NCBI GenBank assembly: GCA_015486905.1 | Contig: WFQV01000029.1 | Span: forward strand, 1-14,051 | Length of the DNA stretch: 14,051 nucleotides | Source: Melioribacteraceae bacterium | Lineage (GTDB): Bacteria > Bacteroidota > Ignavibacteria > Ignavibacteriales > Melioribacteraceae | Reading direction: 5' to 3' | Part shown: in pieces, positions 6,678 to 12,866 of the stretch | Layout of the letters: every line of letters begins with the position of its first letter | How positions within the stretch are numbered: the first letter of the stretch is position 1 | Program-made: the position numbers and the translations under genes | The notes under the pieces: generated by a model | Databases searched by the model: none | What the model saw: the letters and a program-made list of their open reading frames with translations, nothing else | What the model was told of the DNA's origin: nothing

Positions 6678-6924
6678 CTCTCAATTCACCGAGTTTTATT
6701 CTCACTAATTTAATATTAAGACTAAAAATAAAATTAAAAAGATGAAAGTTAAATTCAAATTGATTTCTTAAAAATTCCGAGCGAATTTAATTCGAGAAGG
6801 TACATTTGGTTCAACTAAATATTTCGAAGCGAACTATGGTAAAAGGAGTAAGATTTCGTTGTCAGATATTTAGAAATTTCTTGTATTGAAGATTTGCTAA
6901 GGAATGAGAACAATGAAATTTTAG

Positions 6925-6997
6925 AGCCACCCAGCGGACTCGAACCGCTGACCTGCTCATTACGAGTGAGCTGCTCTACCAACTGAGCTAGGGTGGC
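6925..6997 (-). tRNA. tRNA-Thr (anticodon CGU)
   Basis: The minus strand folds as a standard 73-nt tRNA: acceptor GCCACCC/GGGTGGC, D arm GCTC/GAGC, anticodon stem GCTCA/TGAGC with loop CTCGTAA (anticodon CGT at 6964-6962, reading ACG), a 5-nt variable loop and T arm AGCGG-TTCGAGT-CCGCT. The discriminator base is U and CCA is not encoded. It lies 11 nt after the stop of the COX24-like gene on the same strand with no terminator between, so it is probably cut from the hup operon transcript. No integrase or duplicated 3' end suggests use as an attachment site. Confidence 0.97.
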
Positions 6998-7008
6998 TTA
7001 CGAAGAAA

Positions 7009-7104
7009 TTATCTTAATTTCTTTTTGTGTCTGTTCTTACGCAGTCTTTTTTTCCTTTTGTGCGTAGCCATTTTATGGCGTTTTCTTTTTCTACCACAGG
7101 GCAT
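7009..7104 (-). CDS. AURKAIP1/COX24 (mS38-like) mini-protein
   Basis: A 31-residue, extremely basic protein beginning MPCGRKRKRHKM and continuing ATHKRKKRLRKNRHKKKLR. It matches the AURKAIP1/COX24 C-terminal domain, whose core is KRKRHKM-(x)THKRKKRLRKNRHK. In mitochondria this domain is the small-subunit ribosomal protein mS38 (yeast Cox24). Free-standing ~30-residue versions occur in Bacteroidota relatives and are presumed ribosomal. The evidence that this short frame is a gene is strong: GGAGG (7116-7112) sits 7 nt before the ATG, it begins 14 nt after the TPR gene stop in the same direction, and it is followed by tRNA-Thr. A role on the 30S decoding side is an inference from mS38. Confidence 0.88.
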   Translation of the reverse strand: MPCGRKRKRHKMATHKRKKRLRKNRHKKKLR

Positions 7105-7118
7105 AAATTAACCTCCGT

Positions 7119-7718
7119 TTATTTTGCGTTCAATAAACTTCTTGCGCGTTTTGCAATTTCCGAATTAGGATTTATTTCAATTGCTTTAGTAAAATATTTA
7201 TCTGCTGTTGCTTTATTTCCAATCGATAAATTGACAATTCCAGTATTAAAATTTGCTATTTGGTGTCTTGGATTTATTTTCAGTCCTTCCTGCATTGCCT
7301 TTAGGGCATTGTCCACATCTCCCAATTGATAATAGCAAACTCCCATATCAACCCAAACGTCGGCATCATTAGAGTGGGACTGTAAATACTGTTGATATTT
7401 TTTAATTGCTTTGTCGTAAAAGCCGGAATCGTTGAGAAGATGAGCCAATTTCAAAAGAGTTTGGTAATCATTAGGATTTTGTGCTACCGCTTCTTCAAGT
7501 TTTTTGATTTCATTTAGCTTTGTTAAATCCGTGTTGTTGTGAAAATTGTTTTCGGTTTTTGTTTTGCTAACGGATTTTGTTAATGAACCTTCCACTTCGG
7601 GGGCTTCAAACACACCGCCAACAAATAATAATGCCATCCCCGCCAATAACAAAACAACAATAAGAAGAATGAAAATCGGAGAGTCCAATCTCTTGGGATT
7701 GTCTGTATTTGAAGCCAT
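7119..7718 (-). CDS. Membrane-anchored TPR protein
   Basis: A 199-residue protein with a single transmembrane helix (about residues 14-36, FILLIVVLLLAGMALLFVGG) after a short polar N-terminus, a Ser/Thr/Asn-rich linker (40-68), then three tetratricopeptide repeats (about 83-116, 118-150, 152-185) with the usual W/Y-G-A-P spacing, for example YYQLGDVDNALKAMQEGLKI. TPR units bind peptides or partner proteins; the architecture resembles the TPR half of CcmH/NrfG-type or general scaffold proteins, but nothing ties it to cytochrome biogenesis here. It is the middle of an operon: its ATG is only 3 nt after the hup-like stop, and the COX24-like gene follows 14 nt later. Specific function unknown. 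Confidence 0.85.
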   Translation of the reverse strand: MASNTDNPKRLDSPIFILLIVVLLLAGMALLFVGGVFEAPEVEGSLTKSVSKTKTENNFHNNTDLTKLNEIKKLEEAVAQNPNDYQTLLKLAHLLNDSGFYDKAIKKYQQYLQSHSNDADVWVDMGVCYYQLGDVDNALKAMQEGLKINPRHQIANFNTGIVNLSIGNKATADKYFTKAIEINPNSEIAKRARSLLNAK

Positions 7719-7721
7719 TTC

Positions 7722-8033
7722 TTATTCGCCCTCTTTGGATTTTTGAAGTTCTTTCATTCCCCTATTAACAGCGTTTTTGAAATCCTTTGAAAATTTAAAA
7801 ACGGGTACGAAATGCTCTTCGACAAAAACTTTCTCCCCGGTTTTGGGATTACGGGCATAACGGGCATTTTTCTTTTTTACTTTGTAACTTCCAAAGCCCC
7901 TGATTTCAATGCCTTTACCTTCTCTTAAAAATTGAATAACGGTACTTAAAAATCCTTCTATTATTGCTTCCGTCTCAAGTTTTGTTAAACCTGTTCCGGC
8001 AGCAATCCTTTCAACTATGTCGGCTTTTGTCAT
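7722..8033 (-). CDS. HU/IHF family DNA-binding protein
   Basis: A 103-residue member of the HU/IHF family of dimeric, DNA-bending nucleoid proteins. It has the helical N-terminus MTKADIVERIAAGTGLTK, the conserved turn IRGFGSYKVKKKNARYARN (44-62), the beta-arm tip RNPKTGE (61-67) whose Pro63 intercalates in DNA, and the closing FKFSKDFKNAVN (79-90). It is about 10 residues longer than the usual 90, with a charged C-terminal tail (RGMKELQKSKEGE). It is the first gene of the operon with the TPR protein, COX24-like protein and tRNA-Thr. HU versus IHF-like cannot be settled by eye, so no symbol is assigned. Confidence 0.93.
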   Translation of the reverse strand: MTKADIVERIAAGTGLTKLETEAIIEGFLSTVIQFLREGKGIEIRGFGSYKVKKKNARYARNPKTGEKVFVEEHFVPVFKFSKDFKNAVNRGMKELQKSKEGE

Positions 8034-8067
8034 ATTATTTACCCATATTAATTTAATAAAGCCTCAA

Positions 8068-8095
8068 AATATATTAAAAAGGGAAATAAATTCAA
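8068..8095 (-). promoter_or_regulatory. Likely sigma-70 promoter of the hup-like operon
   Basis: On the minus strand TTGAAT (8095-8090) and TATATT (8073-8068) are separated by 16 nt and lie 35 nt upstream of the hup-like ATG. The -10 hexamer is the same TATATT used at 9270-9275. Good spacing but in AT-rich DNA, so moderate confidence. Confidence 0.5.
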
Positions 8096-8190
8096 ATTTT
8101 TATTCTTCTATTTCATTAAAATTAAACAACTTACGGTACAAGTTTAAAATCGGTGGCAAAAAATAAAAATTAGAAAGGAGAAACAAGAAA

Positions 8191-8251
8191 TCCGTATTCG
8201 CCCTCGCTACGCTTGCCTGTCCCGCATTTGCGGGGGCTACGCCGTAACAGG
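8191..8251. repeat. Dispersed repeat, copy 2, with nested hairpin
   Basis: 8191-8213 is the inverse of 234-256 (22 of 23). Next comes CCTGT (8216-8220), then the perfect hairpin CCCGCA-TT-TGCGGG (8221-8234), then GGCTACGCCG and ACAGG (8247-8251), so the hairpin is enclosed by an outer CCTGT/ACAGG pair. Compared with copy 1 the hairpin part (about 21 bp) appears inserted between two shared blocks. Confidence 0.7.
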
Positions 8252-8380
8252 TTGGATGAATTGATGATTGTTCTTTTATTTTTTTCTTAGAGGTTGAGGT
8301 TGAGACTTGTTACGGATTACCGAAAAACAAAGCGCACAAAATGATTTTAACAAAGCTCCACATGAGCGACATTTAATTAA

Positions 8381-8400
8381 CCCCGAGCTTCAGCTCGGGG
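8381..8400. repeat. Perfect 9-bp palindrome CCCCGAGCT/AGCTCGGGG
   Basis: The two 9-nt arms are exact complements around a TC loop, so the loop region reads CTTCAG, as in the mini-hairpin at 654. It is GC-rich in AT-rich DNA and lacks a T-run on either side, so it is a REP-like element rather than a terminator. Confidence 0.7.
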
Positions 8401-8610
8401 GTAGGGTGAAGAAAAACGCTAAAGTGTTTTGGCGCGATTTTTGGTTTTGCTCGTTTGGAGAAGATAAAAATCGTGACAAAACGTTCAACGGAGAAAAACC
8501 ACTAAATTTAAACTTGTGCCCAATTTACCCCACTGTCTCATTTTAATACTGTGTCTCTTTACGTTACTAAGTTTTTCCCCAAAAACATTCTTTTTCACTT
8601 AATAATCAAA

Positions 8611-8626
8611 TTGGCACACAAATTGT
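8611..8626 (+). promoter_or_regulatory. Sigma-54-type -24/-12 promoter
   Basis: TTGGCAC-ACAAA-TTGT fits the RpoN consensus TTGGCAC-N5-TTGC at every informative base except the last C (here T). Expected transcription would begin near 8637, leaving a ~25-nt leader with GGGAGG (8651-8656) before the ATG at 8663. No upstream activator site is recognisable and no bEBP gene is in the window. Confidence 0.55.
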
Positions 8627-8662
8627 GACTTTCAAGTGATTTTTTTTAACGGGAGGAAAAAA

Positions 8663-9178
8663 ATGAGTCTTTTAGCTATTGTTTATCAAAGTTTGTTGGT
8701 TTTTGCAGGTCTCTTTGTAATTATTTTAACAGTCTCTTACGTCTCATACAAGATCAAGCAAAAATCTAATCCTACACCCTTACGGGAATCGGTGCATGAA
8801 CTTCAGCCGGTGTTTGCAGGGAAATCAAAACCTAATATTCCGCGAAATCCTTATTTAAATCAAGACCTTAATTCCCAGTTTGTTTCGAACAATGCCAGGA
8901 AGATAGAGAAGTCTCGTTCAAAAGATATTGGCAATACACATAAATTAGCCCGGTACACAAAAATTGACGTACTTTACGAAGATACTTCTAACGAAACCGA
9001 GACACAAAATTACGGAAGGCATTCAAGCGGATATTATTCGCAAAAGACAAGGGTAGCACTTCATTATGATGATTTCCCAAAAAGGAAGCACGAACATAGC
9101 TTGGACGGTTACGATATTCTTAACTATTATGATGAAGAAAACGGTCAGCAGTTCTATCCATTTAGAACAAAATTTTAA
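8663..9178 (+). CDS. Membrane-anchored HSLD-motif protein, paralog A
   Basis: A 171-residue protein of no family I recognise. Residues 5-28 form one transmembrane helix followed by YKIKQK, so by the positive-inside rule the large C-terminal part is cytoplasmic. The middle (35-140) is polar, low in hydrophobics and probably disordered, rich in Asn, Ser, Lys and Tyr. The C-terminus carries HEHSLDGYDILNYYDEENG (143-161). It is a paralog of the product of 9300-9908: 15 of the first 34 residues are identical and both end in HSLD-x3-[IV]L-x2-Y, while the middles differ. The start is ATG 8663, because GGGAGG lies 6 nt before it and the paralog aligns from this Met; an in-frame GTG at 8636 would precede the expected transcript start. 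A sigma-54-like promoter precedes it and a strong terminator follows. Confidence 0.8.
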   Translation: MSLLAIVYQSLLVFAGLFVIILTVSYVSYKIKQKSNPTPLRESVHELQPVFAGKSKPNIPRNPYLNQDLNSQFVSNNARKIEKSRSKDIGNTHKLARYTKIDVLYEDTSNETETQNYGRHSSGYYSQKTRVALHYDDFPKRKHEHSLDGYDILNYYDEENGQQFYPFRTKF

Positions 9179-9194
9179 AGGCTGAAAATTTATT

Positions 9195-9226
9195 AAAAAC
9201 CCCGCAATGATTCGGGGTTTTTTTTT
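9195..9226 (+). terminator. Rho-independent terminator after paralog A
   Basis: AAAAACCCCG (9195-9204) pairs perfectly with CGGGGTTTTT (9213-9222) around an 8-nt loop and runs into T's to 9226. It lies 16 bp after the stop at 9178 and separates paralog A from paralog B. The stem with A's on the left could also act in the reverse direction. Confidence 0.92.
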
Positions 9227-9246
9227 AACGAAAAAAAACATTTTAC

Positions 9247-9275
9247 TTGAGGATTCTAATGAAAAATGTTATATT
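9247..9275 (+). promoter_or_regulatory. Sigma-70-type promoter of paralog B
   Basis: TTGAGG (9247-9252), a 17-nt spacer and TATATT (9270-9275) lie 24 bp before the GTG start. The placement directly after a terminator supports an independent transcript. Confidence 0.6.
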
Positions 9276-9299
9276 AAGAAAAAAAAATCGGGTTAAAAA

Positions 9300-9908
9300 G
9301 TGGATTTAGTTAATATAGTTTATAGAAGTTTAATTTACTTCGGAATTTTAGCACTGGTTGTTATTATCGGCTCTTACATTTCTTACCGCATCAGAAGAAA
9401 AGTAACCGGACAAAAATTTGCTTACGAGGAAGAGATAGAAAAGAAAAAGAAAGAAGAGGAAAAGAAATTAGCGGAACAGAAAGCCAAAAGGGAAAAAGAA
9501 CAACAGCTGAAAAAAGCTATAGAAAAACGAGCAAAGCGGCCGGTTATTCACACCAAAGCACAAAAGAACGTAGAAATTAAAAAGCGATTTAAGGAAGAAC
9601 CTATTGAACAAAGAAGGGAAAAAATCAAAAAAAGATCAATCACGAAAACTTTTACCCGAAAGAAACGTTTGGAAGTAGTAAATCCGGCTTCTTACGCGCC
9701 GCGGGCGGAAATTTCGGAAAGCAAAGCCCCCGCAGCATTACCCTCAAAAACAACTGCAGAAATACCGAGGACAAGGAAAACCAAAGATACGCTTCCTCCG
9801 AAAAAAAAGAAACTTCACTCCCTCGACGAGAATGTGCTTGAAAAATACGCCGAGAACGAGGACGAAGGTTTATTCACCATCAAAGTAAAAAAATCGGACG
9901 ACAAGTAA
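9300..9908 (+). CDS. Membrane-anchored HSLD-motif protein, paralog B
   Basis: A 202-residue paralog of the 8663-9178 product, family unknown. Residues 6-29 form the transmembrane helix (IVYRSLIYFGILALVVIIGS) followed by YRIRRK, giving a cytoplasmic C-terminal part. Residues 41-80 are a highly charged Lys/Glu stretch with heptad-like spacing, probably a coiled coil or single alpha-helix. 81-172 is Lys/Arg/Pro-rich and likely disordered. The terminus KLHSLDENVLEKYAENEDEG (171-190) repeats the HSLD motif of paralog A. The GTG at 9300 is chosen because the product then aligns with paralog A from residue 1; there is no upstream ATG and only a weak CGGG ribosome site. The very basic middle could bind nucleic acid or acidic partners, which is speculation. 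It converges on the IMPDH-family gene with a 5-bp gap and no visible terminator. Confidence 0.8.
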   Translation: MDLVNIVYRSLIYFGILALVVIIGSYISYRIRRKVTGQKFAYEEEIEKKKKEEEKKLAEQKAKREKEQQLKKAIEKRAKRPVIHTKAQKNVEIKKRFKEEPIEQRREKIKKRSITKTFTRKKRLEVVNPASYAPRAEISESKAPAALPSKTTAEIPRTRKTKDTLPPKKKKLHSLDENVLEKYAENEDEGLFTIKVKKSDDK

Positions 9909-9913
9909 CCCTA

Positions 9914-10930
9914 CTATTTTTTCGGCAGTCTCTCTAAATAAGAGCTGTTGCTCAAAACCGCGAAAGTGTTTTTCTCTTTCAATTCGTCCAAGTTGAAACT
10001 ATTCATATAGCTCATTGCCGAACGGAGTCCGTCCGAAATTGCATTGATTACATTTACAACGTGCCCTTTGTAAGGAATCATTGTTTCTTCACCTTCAATG
10101 AATTCGTTTTTCATCTTAACACCGAATGATGCCGAGCCCCGGTATTTTTTCCACAATTGGTCATTGTATTTAATAACCTCTCCCGGCGCTTCAAATGTCC
10201 CGGCTAACATTCTGCCCAACATTACCGCATCGGCACCGAGAGCTAACGCTTTAGCAACATCACCCGGATTTTTAATACCGCCGTCGGCAATCAGCTCAAT
10301 CTTTAATCCTTCCTTTTGCTTTGCGAAATAGACGTCCAATATCGAGGATACCTGCCCGATTCCAATGCCGGTTTGAATGGATGTTGTACAAACGCTTCCG
10401 CCTCCTATTCCGATTCTTACCGCATCGGCACCTGAGTTTTCCAAATCCCTTAAAGTTGAACCGCAAGCAATATTTCCTACAATAACTTTTGCGTTGTACT
10501 TTTTCTTGATTTCTTCGCACTTGCTTAAAACCTTAGTATTATTGGCGTTTGCCGTGTCGATGCAAATAATCATTCCCTGCGAAGACAATTTTTCAATTAT
10601 TCTTTCCTCGGTATTAACCCCAACCGAAACAGCGTGTACACCTTCGGTACCTTCCTCGGCGGAAAGAAGTTTTTCCAATGAGGAATCGAAACGGTTAAGA
10701 ACGCCCAAGCAGCCTAACTTGTCCAGTTCGTTTGACATCTCAATTCCGGTAACGGTGTCCATTGGACTCGAAATAACAGGGAGTGCAAGCTCCCTCTCCA
10801 AAAAAATTGTTTGTGTATTTGCCTCTGTTCTGCTTTTAATCCCGGAAATTTCTGTTGGGATTAAACTAATGTCGTCAAAAGTTAAAGAAAGGAAATATTC
10901 GTTCAGCTCTTCACGGGAATAAATTTTCAT
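9914..10930 (-). CDS. IMPDH/GMP reductase family protein, no CBS
   Basis: A 338-residue (beta/alpha)8 nucleotide oxidoreductase of the IMPDH/GMPR superfamily. Visible are LTFDDISLIP (16-25), SSPMDTVTG (54-62), GVLNRF (76-81), the catalytic-loop motif GGGSVCTT (176-183) with nucleophile Cys181, IADGGIKNPGDVAKAL (214-229), MLGRMLAGTFEAPGE (237-251), YRGSASFG (263-270) and IPYKG (285-289). CBS domains are absent and the length fits GMP reductase (GMP to IMP, salvage) better than IMPDH (about 480 residues), and the Arg-Tyr flap of IMPDH is missing. Yet several segments read IMPDH-like, and the Arg after CTT found in both enzymes is Ser184. It may be a divergent GMP reductase or a guaB-like paralog of unknown activity. 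AAAGGAG lies 6 nt before the ATG and only 15 bp separate it from pepF, so the two are probably co-transcribed. Confidence 0.85.
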   Translation of the reverse strand: MKIYSREELNEYFLSLTFDDISLIPTEISGIKSRTEANTQTIFLERELALPVISSPMDTVTGIEMSNELDKLGCLGVLNRFDSSLEKLLSAEEGTEGVHAVSVGVNTEERIIEKLSSQGMIICIDTANANNTKVLSKCEEIKKKYNAKVIVGNIACGSTLRDLENSGADAVRIGIGGGSVCTTSIQTGIGIGQVSSILDVYFAKQKEGLKIELIADGGIKNPGDVAKALALGADAVMLGRMLAGTFEAPGEVIKYNDQLWKKYRGSASFGVKMKNEFIEGEETMIPYKGHVVNVINAISDGLRSAMSYMNSFNLDELKEKNTFAVLSNSSYLERLPKK

Positions 10931-10945
10931 TTTAAACTCCTTTAG

Positions 10946-12793
10946 TTAAATTGAATTTTCAATTTCGTTTAAGAGATTGTTCATTTTTTGAACTATTGCC
11001 AAAACCGGTTGTTGTGAACTCATATCCACTCCGGCATCTTTCAAAATATCAATGGAATACTTCGAACTACCTGCTTTTAAAAATTTCAAATAACGTTCCG
11101 AGGCAGTTTTGCCGTTTTTAAGAATATTGGAAGATAGCGCTTCCGAAGCAGCAAATCCCGTTGCATATTGATAAACATAAAAGTCGTAATAAAAATGTGG
11201 CACACGTGCCCAGGTGTAAGTTTCTTCTTCATCCGTTACCATTGAACCGCCCCAATATTTTTGGTAAAGGCTACCGTAAAGCTTGCAGAGCAAATCGGGT
11301 GTAAGAGCTTCTCCGTTTAAGAATTTTTCGTGAGTTGCTTTTTCAAATTCCGCAAAGCGTGTTTGGCGATAAAAAGTTGTAACCGCATTCAGTAAAAATT
11401 TTTCGGTTAGAAACAACTTCTCTTCTTTATTCGCAGAATTTTGTAACAAATAATTTAATAGTAACGCTTCATTGGTTGTAGAGGCTATTTCAGCCAAGAA
11501 GATTGTGTAATCCGCATAAGGGTAAGGCTGATTTTCAATCGTGTAGTAAGAATGCATACAATGCCCCATTTCGTGTGCAAGAGTAAAAACGTCGTTCAAA
11601 TCGCTGTTCCAATTTAAAAGCACGTAGGGGTGAATACCGTAAGTAGTGCCGGAAGAATAAGCTCCGCTGCGCTTGTGCGGTGTTTCGTAAACGTCTAACC
11701 ACCTGTTGGAAAATGCAAACTTGATTTGTTTAAGATACTCATCACCTAAGGGACTTAATGCCTCAAGGACGATTTTTTTTGCTTCCTCGAAAGAATATTT
11801 TTTTTGAGAAGCAGGAAACAACGTAACGTAAGAATCGTAAGGGTGAAGCTCTTTCAATCCAAGGATCTTTTTCTTTAAGCCGGCCCAACGCTGCAAAGGT
11901 GCAAGGTTTTCGTTAACGGATTTAATAAGGTTCTCGTAAATTTCAACCGGAATATTATTCGGGTAAAGTGCGGCTTCGAGCGTTGAATTGTATTTCCTTG
12001 CCTTCGCCTTAAAATAAGATGCTTTAATACTCCCGTTGAACAATGCACCAAAAGTGTTCTTGTGTTCAACGATAGGTTTGTAAAACGCTTTGTAAACACG
12101 CCGGCGGTATTCACGGTTAGAAGAAAAAAGAGCCGACTGGTACCGTCCGTGTGAAAGTTGTACGGGTTTGCCGTCTTCACCTTCGACAGTTGGAAATTGT
12201 AAATCGGCATTTTCCAATAAACTGAAAGCATCGTAAGGAACTGAGGTAACCGGCGAAGCCATTGCCATTAATTTTTCTTTTTCTTTGTCTAACGTGTGCG
12301 GCTTCATTCGAAGGACATCATCGAAGAAATGTTTGTAGATTTTTAATTCCTCTTTTTCATTGAAAAAAGAATTTAGCTTCCCTTGAGAAATCTCTAAAAT
12401 TTCAGGAATAACGAAGGAACTTTTCTCGGAGATCAAAGCATGCAAATTTACAGTTCTGTCGTAACGCCCTTGTGCTTCCGCATCGGTTAAGTCTAAGTCC
12501 TTTGAAAGCATCGCATAAAGGAAAACCTTGCCCAATTTAATTCCTATTTCCTCATCTGTTTTTAAGCATTTGTACAAGGTCTCTGCGCTCTCGCTCAATC
12601 TCCCTTCGAATTCGGAAATTTTTTCTTTGTTTTCCGAAAGGTAACGATAGTCCTTTTCCCATTCTTCCGCACTTGAATAAATATCTTTTAGATTCCATTT
12701 GTATTGAGCTTCAATTTTGTCCCTTGAAAGGAGACCGCCGCCTGATTTAATGATGTTCGAATATTTGTCAATAAAGTTTTTTGTCAATCGCAT
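10946..12793 (-). CDS. pepF: Oligoendopeptidase F (M3B metallopeptidase)
   Basis: A 615-residue cytoplasmic zinc peptidase of family M3 that hydrolyses oligopeptides. Key residues are the HEMGH zinc-binding and catalytic motif (407-411, within FTLAHEMGHCMHSYYT) and the third ligand Glu435 in FLAEIASTTNEALL. Family landmarks are YKWNLKDIY near the N-terminus (31-39), GTTYGIHPYVLLNW (382-395), the C-terminal FYRQTRFAEFEKATHE region and YQYATGFAASEAL. The length is normal for PepF. The ATG at 12793 adds about 30 residues before the first conserved segment; a GGAT-AAAA leader is the only ribosome-site hint, so a slightly later start is possible. No signal peptide is seen. It precedes the IMPDH-family gene, and the helicase-nuclease gene lies 73 bp upstream on the same strand. 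Confidence 0.93.
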   Translation of the reverse strand: MRLTKNFIDKYSNIIKSGGGLLSRDKIEAQYKWNLKDIYSSAEEWEKDYRYLSENKEKISEFEGRLSESAETLYKCLKTDEEIGIKLGKVFLYAMLSKDLDLTDAEAQGRYDRTVNLHALISEKSSFVIPEILEISQGKLNSFFNEKEELKIYKHFFDDVLRMKPHTLDKEKEKLMAMASPVTSVPYDAFSLLENADLQFPTVEGEDGKPVQLSHGRYQSALFSSNREYRRRVYKAFYKPIVEHKNTFGALFNGSIKASYFKAKARKYNSTLEAALYPNNIPVEIYENLIKSVNENLAPLQRWAGLKKKILGLKELHPYDSYVTLFPASQKKYSFEEAKKIVLEALSPLGDEYLKQIKFAFSNRWLDVYETPHKRSGAYSSGTTYGIHPYVLLNWNSDLNDVFTLAHEMGHCMHSYYTIENQPYPYADYTIFLAEIASTTNEALLLNYLLQNSANKEEKLFLTEKFLLNAVTTFYRQTRFAEFEKATHEKFLNGEALTPDLLCKLYGSLYQKYWGGSMVTDEEETYTWARVPHFYYDFYVYQYATGFAASEALSSNILKNGKTASERYLKFLKAGSSKYSIDILKDAGVDMSSQQPVLAIVQKMNNLLNEIENSI

Positions 12794-12866
12794 TTTTATC
12801 CTTCGGTTAATTAATTTTCAAAACAAACGAGTAAAAATATTTTAAAGGTGTGTTAATCGCAAAAGG

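Larger units (their letters stand above)
8096..8610. other. Repeat-bearing intergenic region
   Basis: Between the divergent hup operon and the gene at 8663 no convincing coding region exists. The longest frame here (8307-8546, TTG start) runs through a perfect 20-nt palindrome and has no Shine-Dalgarno or recognisable domain. The stretch contains a nested repeat at 8191-8251, a 9-bp hairpin at 8381-8400 and interleaved inverted repeats at 8435-8482. Confidence 0.6.

Noticed and set aside
6925..6997. tRNA-Thr as attachment site of an integrated element
   Set aside because: No integrase gene and no duplicated tRNA 3' end are seen in the window.
7027..7329. 100-codon + strand frame opposite the COX24-like and TPR genes
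   Set aside because: It is the antisense shadow of two well-supported genes with Shine-Dalgarno sites and domain matches.
8307..8546. 79-codon + strand frame
   Set aside because: It starts with TTG without a ribosome site and passes through the perfect palindrome 8381-8400 and the interleaved repeats at 8435-8482; the composition is not protein-like.
8636..8662. Upstream GTG start for paralog A
   Set aside because: It would lie at the expected sigma-54 transcript start, has no ribosome site, and adds residues absent from the paralog; GGGAGG sits 6 nt before ATG 8663.
10377..10922. 181-codon + strand frame opposite the IMPDH-family gene
   Set aside because: Pure antisense shadow; the opposite strand carries the complete family motifs.
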